Source of the DNA: Nocardioides zeae
Lineage (GTDB): Bacteria; Actinomycetota; Actinomycetes; Propionibacteriales; Nocardioidaceae
DNA length: 64,000 nucleotides
Assembly: GCF_030818655.1 (NCBI RefSeq)
Contig: NZ_JAUTAN010000001.1
Coordinates: 1,178,001-1,242,000 of the forward strand
Reading direction: 5' to 3'
Both the position numbers and the translations under genes were made by a program. The notes beneath the pieces are model-generated. The model ran no database searches, was not told where the DNA came from, and worked only from the letters and a program-made list of their open reading frames with translations. Below, in pieces: positions 37,868-46,313 of the stretch (positions are counted from its first letter, which is position 1; the number at the start of each line of letters is the position of its first letter).

Positions 37868-39540
37868 GGCCCCGTCACCGCCGTCACGCGGGAGCCGGCC
37901 GGGGCCAGGTCCACCGTGAAGGAGGCGCCGCCGAGCGGCGAGGCGCCGACCGCCACGTCGCCGCCGTGCCGCCGGGCCACCTGCGCGACCAGGGCGAGGC
38001 CGAGCCCGCGTCCCGGACCCTGCGCGTCGGCCGAGGCCTTCGTCGACCACCCCCGCTCGAAGGCGTGCGCCGCCTCCTCCTCGCTGAGGCCGGGGCCCGA
38101 GTCGTCGACGACCACCTGCAGGGTGCCGGGGCCGGCGGTGCCGGGGTGGAACACGACGCGTACGACGCGGTCCGCGCTCGGCGGCACCTCGGCCAGCGCG
38201 TCGAGGGCGTTGTCGACGAGGTTGCCCACGACTGTGACGATGTCGCGGGGCGGCACCGGGAGGTCGGCCGGCACGGCGCCCCCCAGGCGCAGGTCGACGC
38301 CGCGCTCGGCGGCCTCGGCGGTCTTGCCGAGCAGCAGCGCGGCGAGCACGGGGTCGCCGGTCGCGGCCACGACCCGGTCCGTGAGCAGCTGGGCCACCTG
38401 CAGCTCCTCGGTGGCGAAGTCGACGGCCTCCTCGTGGCGCCCCATCTCGACGAGGGAGACCACGGTGTGGAGCCGGTTGGCCGCCTCGTGGTTCTGCGCC
38501 CGGAGCGACTCCGACAGCGCGCGCACGACGTCGAGCTCGCCCGTGACGGTCTGCAGGTCGGTCCGGTCGCGGAGGGTGACCACGGAGCCCACCGTCGCAT
38601 CGCGCCAGCGCGCGGATGAGGAGCTGACGACCAGCACCTTGTCGCCCGTGACGTAGAGGTCGTCACTCGCGACGCGCCCCTCGGACACGGCCGCGACCAG
38701 GCCCGGCGGCAGGCCGAGCTCGCGCAGCGGCGTACCGACGACGCCGTCGCGGGGGAGGTCGAGCAACCGGCGGGCCTCGTCGTTGACGAGGGAGACCCTG
38801 CCCTGTCCGTCGACGAGGAGCAGGCCCTCGCGCACGGCGCCGAGGACCGCGGCGTAGTACTCGTACATGCGCGTCATCTCACGCTCGCCCATGCCGTGGG
38901 TCTGGCGGCGCAGCCGTCGGGCCACCAGGCCGGCCCCGGCCAGGCCGACACCGAGCACCGCGGCGGCGGCCAGCCCGATCCACAGGAGGTCCCCCTGGAC
39001 CGACTGGGAGATCCGGTCGATGCTCACGCCCACGGCGACCAGGGCGACCACCTCGGTGCCGTCGCCCGTCGCGCCCCCGGCGAACACGGGCACGACGGCG
39101 CGGACGGACGGGCCCAACGTGCCGACGTACTCCTGCACGAAGACCCGGCCCTCGGGCGCGTCCCCGACGTCGCCCACGAAGCGGCGGCCCACCTCGGCGG
39201 GGTTGGGGTGCGTGAAGCGGATGCGGTCGAGGCCCATGATCGTCACGAAGTCGACGGCCGCGTCGTCCTGCACCTCGGACGTCCAGGGCTGGAGGGCCGC
39301 GTTGGGGTCGTCGCCCACCACCGCAGCGGCGACCGCGGGGGAGTCGGCGAGCGACTCCGCCACCGCGACGGCACGGTTCTCCGCGTTCTCCCGGTTGTCG
39401 GAGCGGGCGTCCACGACGGCGAGCCCCACCGCGACCGCCACGAGCACGAGCATGGCGACGACCTGCAGCGCCAGCACCTGACCGGCGACCGAGAGCTCCC
39501 GTCCCGAGCCTGGGTCCCGTCGCCGCGTCATGCGGCGCAT
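37864..39540 (-). CDS. DcuS/CitA-like sensor histidine kinase
   Basis: The 558-residue protein has an N-terminal membrane helix, a periplasmic Cache/PASC domain (about residues 45-180, with VDFVTIMGLDRIRFTHPNP and GRRFVGD), a second helix near 185-205, a cytoplasmic PAS domain, the SpoOB-type phosphoacceptor helix LRAQNHEAANRLHT and an ATPase domain (GNLVDNALDAL, GRGLGLALVAQ). This layout senses C4-dicarboxylates or citrate. The response regulator overlaps its end and the dctA transporter starts 139 bases away in the other direction, which supports C4-dicarboxylate sensing. Confidence 0.92.
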   Translation of the reverse strand: MRRMTRRRDPGSGRELSVAGQVLALQVVAMLVLVAVAVGLAVVDARSDNRENAENRAVAVAESLADSPAVAAAVVGDDPNAALQPWTSEVQDDAAVDFVTIMGLDRIRFTHPNPAEVGRRFVGDVGDAPEGRVFVQEYVGTLGPSVRAVVPVFAGGATGDGTEVVALVAVGVSIDRISQSVQGDLLWIGLAAAAVLGVGLAGAGLVARRLRRQTHGMGEREMTRMYEYYAAVLGAVREGLLLVDGQGRVSLVNDEARRLLDLPRDGVVGTPLRELGLPPGLVAAVSEGRVASDDLYVTGDKVLVVSSSSARWRDATVGSVVTLRDRTDLQTVTGELDVVRALSESLRAQNHEAANRLHTVVSLVEMGRHEEAVDFATEELQVAQLLTDRVVAATGDPVLAALLLGKTAEAAERGVDLRLGGAVPADLPVPPRDIVTVVGNLVDNALDALAEVPPSADRVVRVVFHPGTAGPGTLQVVVDDSGPGLSEEEAAHAFERGWSTKASADAQGPGRGLGLALVAQVARRHGGDVAVGASPLGGASFTVDLAPAGSRVTAVTGP

Positions 39541-39603
39541 TGTGCCGCACGGGTGCGTGTCCGGGGACGTCCGGATGTGGTCGCGAACACAACGACCACA
39601 ACG

Positions 39604-39617
39604 GTGACCGCGGTCAC
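39604..39617. promoter_or_regulatory. Palindrome GTGACCGCGGTCAC in the kinase-dctA promoter
   Basis: A perfect 14-base palindrome lies 63 bases upstream of dctA, just after the direct repeats ACACAACG and CCACAACG (39588-39602). It could be a regulator site for the divergent dctA and sensor kinase genes. No consensus for the DcuR-like regulator is known to me. Confidence 0.35.
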
Positions 39618-39679
39618 GAACGCAACGAAGGTGTGACCCACGTCCCCCTCACGCAGCGGGCCCAGACAGGAGTTCCACC

Positions 39680-41080
39680 ATGAGCAGCAGCACCTCGGCA
39701 GCGCCGGCGCAGAAGCGCAAGAGCAACGCCCGCACCCACTACCTCTACATCGCGGTCATCGTGGCCGTGGCGCTCGGCATCCTGGTCGGCGCCGTGGTGC
39801 CCGACTTCGCCGTCGAGCTCGAGCCCATCGGCAAGGCGTTCGTCGCCCTCATCAAGATGATGATCCAGCCGATCATCTTCTGCACGATCGTCCTCGGTGT
39901 CGGCTCCATCCGCAGCGCCGCCAAGGTGGGCAAGGTCGGCGGCCTGGCCCTGGGCTACTTCATCGGCATGAGCACCTTCGCGCTGGCCATCGGCATGGCG
40001 GTCGGCAACTTCCTGCACCCGGGTGAGGGCCTCGTCGTCAACGACCAGGTCGCGGCGTCCGGCGCGGAGATCGCCAGCAACGCCTCCCACGGCAGCACGA
40101 TGGAGTTCCTCGTCGGCATCATCCCGACGTCGCTCGTCTCGGCGCTGACCTCCGGCGAGGTGCTGCAGACGCTGTTCGTGGCGCTGCTCGTGGGCTTCGC
40201 CCTGCAGGCCATGGGCAAGGCGGGCGAGCCCATCATCAAGGGCGTCGGCCACATCCAGCGCCTGGTCTTCCGCATCCTCGCGATGATCATGTGGGCCGCG
40301 CCGGTCGGCGCGTTCGCCGCGATCGCGGCGGTCGTCGGCGCGACCGGCCTCGGTGCGCTCAAGTCGCTCGCGGTGCTGATGATCGGCTTCTACATCACCT
40401 GCGCGCTCTTCGTCTTCGTCGTCCTCGGCACGCTCCTCAAGGTCGCCGCGGGCATCAACATCTTCGCCCTGCTCAAGTACCTCGGCCGCGAGTTCCTGCT
40501 CATCGTCTCGACGTCGTCGTCCGAGTCGGCCCTGCCCCGCCTCATCGCCAAGATGGAGCACGCGGGCGTCGACAAGTCCACGGTCGGCGTGGTCGTCCCG
40601 ACGGGCTACTCCTTCAACCTCGACGGCACCGCCATCTACCTCACGATGGCCTCGCTGTTCATCGCCTCCGCGATGGGTGACCCGCTGAGCATCGGCGAGC
40701 AGGTCTCGCTCCTCGTCTTCATGATGATCGCCTCGAAGGGTGCCGCGGGCGTCACCGGCGCCGGCATGGCGACGCTGGCCGGCGGCCTCAGCTCGCACCG
40801 CCCCGAGCTGGTCGACGGCGTCGGCCTCATCGTCGGCATCGACCGCTTCATGTCGGAGGCCCGCGCGGTCACGAACTTCGCCGGCAACGCCGTCGCCACG
40901 GTGCTCATCGGCCACTGGACCGGCGGTCTCGACCGCGAGCAGTACAAGGGCGCGATCTCGGGCGCCATCCCGTTCGACGAGTCGACGATGGTCGACGACC
41001 ACGGCGCCACCGAGCCGGCCGACTCGCCGGACGACGAGGCCGCCCGCGTCGCCCAGGAGAAGGTGCTCAGCCGCGCCTGA
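39680..41080 (+). CDS. dctA: C4-dicarboxylate transporter DctA
   Basis: The 466-residue protein of the dicarboxylate/amino acid:cation symporter family takes up succinate, fumarate and malate. Family motifs include IKMMIQPIIFCTIVLGVGSI, the serine-rich loop STSSSESALPRL and GYSFNLDGTAIYLTMASLFIA, which together form the substrate and cation site. The start follows a good AGGAG. It is divergent from a DcuS-like kinase. A strong terminator follows. Confidence 0.93.
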   Translation: MSSSTSAAPAQKRKSNARTHYLYIAVIVAVALGILVGAVVPDFAVELEPIGKAFVALIKMMIQPIIFCTIVLGVGSIRSAAKVGKVGGLALGYFIGMSTFALAIGMAVGNFLHPGEGLVVNDQVAASGAEIASNASHGSTMEFLVGIIPTSLVSALTSGEVLQTLFVALLVGFALQAMGKAGEPIIKGVGHIQRLVFRILAMIMWAAPVGAFAAIAAVVGATGLGALKSLAVLMIGFYITCALFVFVVLGTLLKVAAGINIFALLKYLGREFLLIVSTSSSESALPRLIAKMEHAGVDKSTVGVVVPTGYSFNLDGTAIYLTMASLFIASAMGDPLSIGEQVSLLVFMMIASKGAAGVTGAGMATLAGGLSSHRPELVDGVGLIVGIDRFMSEARAVTNFAGNAVATVLIGHWTGGLDREQYKGAISGAIPFDESTMVDDHGATEPADSPDDEAARVAQEKVLSRA

Positions 41081-41110
41081 TCTCCCCCCACCCCACGGGG
41101 ACAGGCCCAC

Positions 41111-41145
41111 GGGGCCCGGGACCGACACGATCGGTCCCGGGCCCC
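41111..41145 (+). terminator. Strong GC-rich terminator after dctA
   Basis: A 14-base perfect stem (GGGGCCCGGGACCG with its complement) closes a seven-base loop and is followed by TT. It lies 30 bases after the dctA stop and only 14 bases before the next gene's ATG, so that gene may be leaderless or start from read-through. Confidence 0.85.
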
Positions 41146-41159
41146 TTACGGTTTCCTGC

Positions 41160-42170
41160 ATGACCGCGCCCACCGCTCCCGCCGCGGACGGCTCGGGCCG
41201 GTCGGGCCGACCGGGCCGACCGGGCCCGACCCGCCGTGCGCGGCTCGCCCGTGCGCGGCACCTGCTGTGGCGCCTCGTCGTGACGACGGTGGGCGCCTGC
41301 CTGCGGAACCGGGTGACCGGCCTGGCGGCGGAGGCGGCGTTCTTCGCGATCCTGTCGGTGCCGCCCCTCGTCTTCGCGCTGGCCGGTGCGATCGGCTACG
41401 TCTCGGAGCACTTCTCCCAGGCGGAGGTCGAGGAGGTGCGCTCCTTCGTCGTCGAGCTCTCGTCACGGGCGCTGACGGACGCGGCCGTGGACCGGATCGT
41501 CGTGCCGACGATCGACGAGGTGCTGGAGGGCGGGCGCTTCGACGTGATCTCCATCGGCTTCGTGCTGGCCCTGTGGTCGGGGTCGCGGGCGCTCAACGTC
41601 TTCGTCGACACCATCACGATCATGCACGGTCTCGGCGGCAAGCGGGGGATCGTGGCCACCCGCGCCCTCTCCTTCGGGCTCTACCTGCTCGGGCTGGTCA
41701 TCGGGGCGGTGACGCTGCCCCTCGTGGTGGCCGGCCCGACCCTCCTCGCCCGACTGGCCCCACCGCGCCTGGCCTTCCTCCTGGAGTTCTACTGGCCGAC
41801 GGTCCTGCTGCTCGGCATCTGCTTCCTCGCGACGCTCTACCACGTCGCCGTACCGGTGCGGACGAAGTGGACCTTCAACCTGCCCGGTGCCGTCTTCGCG
41901 CTCGCCTGCTGGGTCCTGGGCTCCGCCGCGCTGCGGTGGGGGCTCACGGTGACGTCGGCCGAGTCGAGCTCGATCTTCGGTCCGCTGGCCGCGCCGATCT
42001 ACGTGCTGATCTGGCTCTACCTGCTGGCCATCGCCGTGCTCATCGGCGCCGCGGTGAACGCCGCGTTCGACGAGGTCTTCCCCCAGACGGTGACGGCGAC
42101 GGCGCGCCGCGAGCTCGCCCGCCTGCTGCGCTCCCGCCGGGCCGGCGCGGACGCCGTCGTGGGAGACTGA
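41160..42170 (+). CDS. YihY/BrkB-family membrane protein
   Basis: The 336-residue protein has six or more membrane helices and the YihY pattern LAAEAAFFAILSVPPLVFALAG, FDVISIGFVLALWSGSRAL and IFGPLAAPIYVLIWLYLLAIAVLIGAAVNAAF. The family was once called ribonuclease BN in error; its role is unknown, perhaps lipid or small-molecule transport. The N-terminus has a Gly/Pro/Arg repeat (GRSGRPGRPG). The ATG lies 14 bases after a terminator hairpin. The next gene starts five bases after the stop. Confidence 0.85.
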   Translation: MTAPTAPAADGSGRSGRPGRPGPTRRARLARARHLLWRLVVTTVGACLRNRVTGLAAEAAFFAILSVPPLVFALAGAIGYVSEHFSQAEVEEVRSFVVELSSRALTDAAVDRIVVPTIDEVLEGGRFDVISIGFVLALWSGSRALNVFVDTITIMHGLGGKRGIVATRALSFGLYLLGLVIGAVTLPLVVAGPTLLARLAPPRLAFLLEFYWPTVLLLGICFLATLYHVAVPVRTKWTFNLPGAVFALACWVLGSAALRWGLTVTSAESSSIFGPLAAPIYVLIWLYLLAIAVLIGAAVNAAFDEVFPQTVTATARRELARLLRSRRAGADAVVGD

Positions 42171-42175
42171 CGCGC

Positions 42176-42553
42176 GTGTCGAACGTGCACCTGCCCCGTT
42201 CCGTGGTCGCCGTCGGAGCGCTCGTGTGCGTGGGTGGCGGCTACCTCCTGGGCGTCGTCGTGACCTCCGGGCCCACCGACCTCGTCCGTGCCGAGGTGGC
42301 GTCGTTCGACGCCGGCACCAACGAGCTCTGCCTGCGGGGCGGCGACCTCGCCGACCTCCCCGGCGCCGCGGGCGAGGACGTGCGGGGCGAGGGCGACGAC
42401 GCCGAGCTGTGCGGCTACTGGATGCGCCCCGAGGACGCGGCGACCCCGCGCGCCGGCGACGCCTTCGAGGTGACGGTCCGGCTGACCGACGACCCGCCGA
42501 GCGGGGACCGTGGTTCGGCGAACGTCCTCATCTACGGCGACCTCGTCGACTAG
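42176..42553 (+). CDS. Small membrane-anchored protein, function unknown
   Basis: The 125-residue product starts at GTG 42176 and has one N-terminal membrane helix (VVAVGALVCVGGGYLLGVVV) followed by an acidic outside domain with two cysteines (NELCLRGGD and AELCGYW) that could form a disulfide. No family is recognised. It sits between the YihY gene (5-base gap) and the K+ channel gene (9-base gap), so these are likely one transcript. Confidence 0.7.
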   Translation: MSNVHLPRSVVAVGALVCVGGGYLLGVVVTSGPTDLVRAEVASFDAGTNELCLRGGDLADLPGAAGEDVRGEGDDAELCGYWMRPEDAATPRAGDAFEVTVRLTDDPPSGDRGSANVLIYGDLVD

Positions 42554-42562
42554 ATTTCCACC

Positions 42563-43657
42563 GTGCCCGACCGCCCCTCCCACGACTCCGCGGCCGCCGG
42601 TCGGGTCGCCCTCCCCGACCGGCAGCGCTCGCCGTGGTTCGAGCTCCTCAAGCGCCTGGGCGCCGCCATCGGCATCCTCGTCGGCACCGTGCTGCTGGTG
42701 TACGTCGACCGCGAGGGCTACACCGACAACAACGACCCCACCCGGGCCGTCGACCTGGTCGACGCGCTCTACTACACGACGGTCACGCTGAGCACGACTG
42801 GGTACGGGGACATAGCCCCGGTCAGCACGCAGGCGCGGCTCGTCAACGCGTTCGTCATCACGCCCGCGCGCGTCGGGTTCCTGGTGCTGCTCATCGGCAC
42901 CACCCTGGAGGTCCTCGCCTCGCAGGGTCGCGAGATGTTCCGGGTCAACAGGTGGAGGAAGCGCATGGCCGAGCACGTCGTCGTCATCGGCTACGGCACG
43001 AAGGGCCGACGCGCCGTCGACACCCTGGTGCAGAACGGCTGGGACCGCGACGCCGTGGTGGTCGTCGACCCCCGGCAGACCGCGATGGACGACGCCCACG
43101 CCGACGGGCTGGCGATCGTGATCGGCGACGCCACCCGCCGCGACGTGCTCCGCCGCGCCCGGGTGGCGGAGGCCACCCAGGTCGTCATCACCACCGACCG
43201 CGACGACACCAACGTGCTCGCCACGCTCACGGTCCGCCAGCTCAACCCGGAGGCCTCCATCGTCACGGCCGTCCGCGAGCAGGAGAACGTGCCCCTGATG
43301 CGCCAGAGCGGCGCCGACTCCGTCATCACCTCGTCCGACGCCGTCGGTCGCCTCCTCGGCCTGTCGTCGCTGTCGCCGGCGCTGGGCTCCGTCATGGAGG
43401 ACCTGCTCACGTACGGCGAGGGGCTGGAGGTCGCGGAGCGCGACCTGCTCGTGACGGAGGTCGGCAAGGCGCCCCAGTCGCTGCCCGACCAGGTGATCGC
43501 GGTCGTCCGCGACGAGCGCGTCTACCGCTACTTCGACCCCGTCGTCACGCAGCTCGCGCGCGGCGACCACCTCATCGTCGTGCGCCCGGCCCAGGAGCTG
43601 GCGTGGGCACCGCGACCCGGCACCCACGGCGAGGCGTCCGCGTCGGCGGAGGACTGA
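42563..43657 (+). CDS. Potassium channel with RCK (TrkA-N) domain
   Basis: The 364-residue protein has two membrane helices around a pore loop and a cytoplasmic RCK domain. The selectivity filter is TTGYGD at residues 78-83, preceded by YYTTVTLS. The NAD-binding-like RCK domain begins HVVVIGYGTKGRRAVDTL, and a C-terminal RCK-C part follows. It is a ligand-gated K+ channel of the MthK/KtrA-like type. It starts at GTG 42563. The gene for a sensor kinase begins four bases after its stop. Confidence 0.9.
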   Translation: MPDRPSHDSAAAGRVALPDRQRSPWFELLKRLGAAIGILVGTVLLVYVDREGYTDNNDPTRAVDLVDALYYTTVTLSTTGYGDIAPVSTQARLVNAFVITPARVGFLVLLIGTTLEVLASQGREMFRVNRWRKRMAEHVVVIGYGTKGRRAVDTLVQNGWDRDAVVVVDPRQTAMDDAHADGLAIVIGDATRRDVLRRARVAEATQVVITTDRDDTNVLATLTVRQLNPEASIVTAVREQENVPLMRQSGADSVITSSDAVGRLLGLSSLSPALGSVMEDLLTYGEGLEVAERDLLVTEVGKAPQSLPDQVIAVVRDERVYRYFDPVVTQLARGDHLIVVRPAQELAWAPRPGTHGEASASAED

Positions 43658-43661
43658 GCCC

Positions 43662-45689
43662 GTGGTGACCAGCGAGCAGGTCGCTCGCCCGCTCGTGCGC
43701 CCGGCCGATCGCCGGGGCCTGCGGTGGCTGCCGCTGTGGGCCGTCCTGGTGGCGGGCCTGACGGTGCTCGGCCGGCTCACGGCGACGGAGCCGGGTGCCC
43801 CGTCCCTCGTGGTGCCGTCGGCGGGCGTCGCCGTGCTGTGGCTCCTGTCACGCCGGGTCTCGATCATCAGCCTCGACGGGCTGGCCCTCACCGCGCTCCT
43901 GCTGGCCGTCGTCCTGCTCTCCGGCCTGTCGGTCGTCGTGGGCGTCGCGCTGCTGCTCGGCGTCGTCGCCCAGGTCGCCCTCACCGCGGCGCTGCTCCGT
44001 CGCTGGTGCCCGGAGGTCTGGGGGGTCGGCCGCGGCGGGGAGGCGGTCGACAGCTCGCGCGACCTGCTCCACCTGGTCGGTGCAGTCGCGGCCGGCGGCC
44101 TCGCCGGTGGGCTCGTCGCCGTGCTCGGGCTGCTGGTCGAGGGTGCCGCCCCGGGACCGCTCGACGGCGCGCTCCTGGTGGGCCGCGCCGTGGCCGGCGG
44201 CGTCTTCGTGGTGCCGCCCGCGCTCGTCGTCGGTCGTGCCTGGGCCGTCCGGCGCGGGGACCGCGCCGACGGCCGGGCCGCCGACCAGCCCGCCGACCAG
44301 GGCGGTCCCTGGGAGCTGGCCGCCCTCGTCGTGGCCTCGGTGGCGCTCTACGGCCTCGCCTTCGTCCCCGACTCGCTCCCGCTCGCGTTCCCCCTCCTCA
44401 TCGTGACGGGGTGGGTCGCCCTCCGCTTCTCCACCGCGACCGCGGCGGTGCACGGCGTGCTCGCCGGCATCACGGTCGTCGTGTGCACCCTCCAGGGCAG
44501 CGGCCCGTTCGCCGTCACGGACGACCCGCGCATGGGGGCCGTCCTCGCCCAGCTCTACGTGTGCGTCGTCATCGTCGCCGCCCTGACGCTCGGGGTCGGT
44601 CGTGACGAGCGGCGCCAGCTGCTGCGGGAGGTGCGCCACGCCCAGGCCGACGCGCAGCGCCAGTTCTCCCTGATGCGCACGATGGTCGACACGATGCCGG
44701 AGGGTGTCCTCGTCCTCGAGGGCGAGGACCGGGTGCTGCTGCGCAACCCCGGGGCGTCCGTGATCGGCGAGGAGGGGTCCTTCACCCTCCACGACCTGGC
44801 GGGCCGGCCCTTGCCGCCCGACCGGATGCCCTCGACGCGTGCCCTGCGGGGGGAGGACGTGGTGGAGCGGATCCTCGTGCGCATGGCGGACGGCTCGACG
44901 GAGCTGCTCGTCGAGGTGACGGCCACGCCGCTGCCCCGCGACGAGGACCTCCCGCCCCGCGCCGTCGTCGTCGCCCGCGACGTCACCGCGGAGGAGCTGC
45001 AGCGCCGCGAGCTCGCCGCCTTCGCCGGCGTGGTCGCCCACGACCTCAAGAACCCCCTGGCCACGATCGACGGCTGGGTCGCCCTGCTCGCCGACGAGAT
45101 CGAGGACGGGGACCCGGCCGACGGCGCCCTCGTGCGGCAGGTCGTGGACAAGGTGCAGTCGGCCTCGGGGCGGATGCAGAGCCTGATCCGCCACCTGCTC
45201 CAGCACGCCACCAGCCGTGACGCCGAGCTGCACGCGGTCGACATCGACATGACGGCGCTGGTGCAGGACATCGTGGCCGGCCGAGAGGCGGGCGGCGCGG
45301 TCCGGGTCGAGGCCCTGCCGGTCGTGCACGGCGACGAGAACATGCTGCGCCAGCTGTTCGAGAACCTCGTCGGCAACGCCCTGAAGTACGTGGTGCCCGG
45401 GGAGCCCGCCCGGGTCGTCGTCGACGGGCACGCCACCGAGGACGGCGCCGTGCTCCTGGCGGTCACCGACAACGGGGTCGGCATTCCGGACGACAGCAAG
45501 GACCTCGTCTTCCAGCAGTTCTACCGGGCCCACGCCTCGGCGTACTCCGGCACGGGGCTCGGCCTCGCCATCTGCCGGCGGATCGTCGACCGCCACCAGG
45601 GGGCCATCGCCGTGCGCGACAACCCCGCGGGCCGCGGCACGCGGATCGAGGTCGTGCTGCCGGGCGCGCGCGACGCCGTCGAGGGCTGA
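43662..45689 (+). CDS. Membrane sensor histidine kinase (MASE1-like, PAS, HisKA)
   Basis: The 675-residue protein begins with eight or so membrane helices (residues 20-315) that resemble a MASE1-type sensor. A PAS domain follows (residues 335-435: MVDTMPEGVLVLEGEDRVLLRN), then a HisKA helix with AFAGVVAHDLKNPLATIDGW and an ATPase domain (LFENLVGNALKYV, DNGVGIP, GTGLGLAICRRI). No response regulator is adjacent. The four-base gap after the K+ channel gene suggests that the two are co-expressed. The signal is unknown. GTG 43665 is an alternative start. Confidence 0.85.
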   Translation: MVTSEQVARPLVRPADRRGLRWLPLWAVLVAGLTVLGRLTATEPGAPSLVVPSAGVAVLWLLSRRVSIISLDGLALTALLLAVVLLSGLSVVVGVALLLGVVAQVALTAALLRRWCPEVWGVGRGGEAVDSSRDLLHLVGAVAAGGLAGGLVAVLGLLVEGAAPGPLDGALLVGRAVAGGVFVVPPALVVGRAWAVRRGDRADGRAADQPADQGGPWELAALVVASVALYGLAFVPDSLPLAFPLLIVTGWVALRFSTATAAVHGVLAGITVVVCTLQGSGPFAVTDDPRMGAVLAQLYVCVVIVAALTLGVGRDERRQLLREVRHAQADAQRQFSLMRTMVDTMPEGVLVLEGEDRVLLRNPGASVIGEEGSFTLHDLAGRPLPPDRMPSTRALRGEDVVERILVRMADGSTELLVEVTATPLPRDEDLPPRAVVVARDVTAEELQRRELAAFAGVVAHDLKNPLATIDGWVALLADEIEDGDPADGALVRQVVDKVQSASGRMQSLIRHLLQHATSRDAELHAVDIDMTALVQDIVAGREAGGAVRVEALPVVHGDENMLRQLFENLVGNALKYVVPGEPARVVVDGHATEDGAVLLAVTDNGVGIPDDSKDLVFQQFYRAHASAYSGTGLGLAICRRIVDRHQGAIAVRDNPAGRGTRIEVVLPGARDAVEG

Positions 45690-45699
45690 CGGCCGCGGT

Positions 45700-46239
45700 T
45701 CAGCCGAGCTGGGCGAGCACCTCGGCCGGTACGTCGACGCGACCGGTCGTCGCCTCGAGGTCGGCCGTGGTCACGGAGGCCGCCTGCACGTAGGCCGGGG
45801 CGGTGCACGTCGGCACCTGGGTGCCGGACCGTGTGTCACCCGGCAGGAGCAGGTTCAGCGTCCCGGTGACGGTCTCGCCGGCCGGCAGGGGGTCGCCGAT
45901 GACGATGGTCGATCCCGCGGCGTAGTCGCCGATCGCGGGGCCCTCGGCACAGACGAGGCCGAAGGTCGGCACCGCGCCCTCCACGTCCGTCGGGTTCTCG
46001 ACCACGACCTCGGCGGACACCCACGGACCGCCGGTGTCGCCGCCGACCTCCATCGCGGTGACGGTGACGGAGAGGCCGTCCGGCAGCACGACCTCGTCGC
46101 CCACGCCCACCTCGGCGGCGTTCTCGGCGACGGGGTCGGAGGTGGCGGTCTCCGCGGCGTCGCCGCCCGCGTCGTCCGATCCCGAGCAGGCGGAGAGGGC
46201 GAGGGTGAGCGCGAGGGTCCCGAGAGCGATCCGCTTCAT
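45700..46239 (-). CDS. Lipoprotein, DUF4352-like
   Basis: The 179-residue product has a lipoprotein signal with LSAC, giving Cys18 as the modified residue, then an acidic linker and a beta-rich domain (VVLPDGLSVTVTAMEVGGDTGGPWVSAEVVVEN) of DUF4352/telokin-like type. Two cysteines (LVCAEG and PTCTAP) may form a disulfide. It lies after the zinc genes on the same strand but past a strong terminator, so it is probably transcribed separately. Function unknown. Confidence 0.75.
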   Translation of the reverse strand: MKRIALGTLALTLALSACSGSDDAGGDAAETATSDPVAENAAEVGVGDEVVLPDGLSVTVTAMEVGGDTGGPWVSAEVVVENPTDVEGAVPTFGLVCAEGPAIGDYAAGSTIVIGDPLPAGETVTGTLNLLLPGDTRSGTQVPTCTAPAYVQAASVTTADLEATTGRVDVPAEVLAQLG

Positions 46240-46256
46240 GGCACGCGACCCTAGCG

Positions 46257-46295
46257 GCAGCGGTCCCCGGCGTCGGTGACGCCGGGGACCGCTGC
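46257..46295. terminator. Terminator downstream of the zinc locus
   Basis: An 18-base perfect stem (GCAGCGGTCCCCGGCGTC with its complement) closes a three-base loop. It lies 18 bases past the aztD stop and just upstream of the lipoprotein start, where it would end the aztB-to-aztD transcript. Confidence 0.85.
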
Positions 46296-46313
46296 GGGTG
46301 CCCGGTGCGGTGC

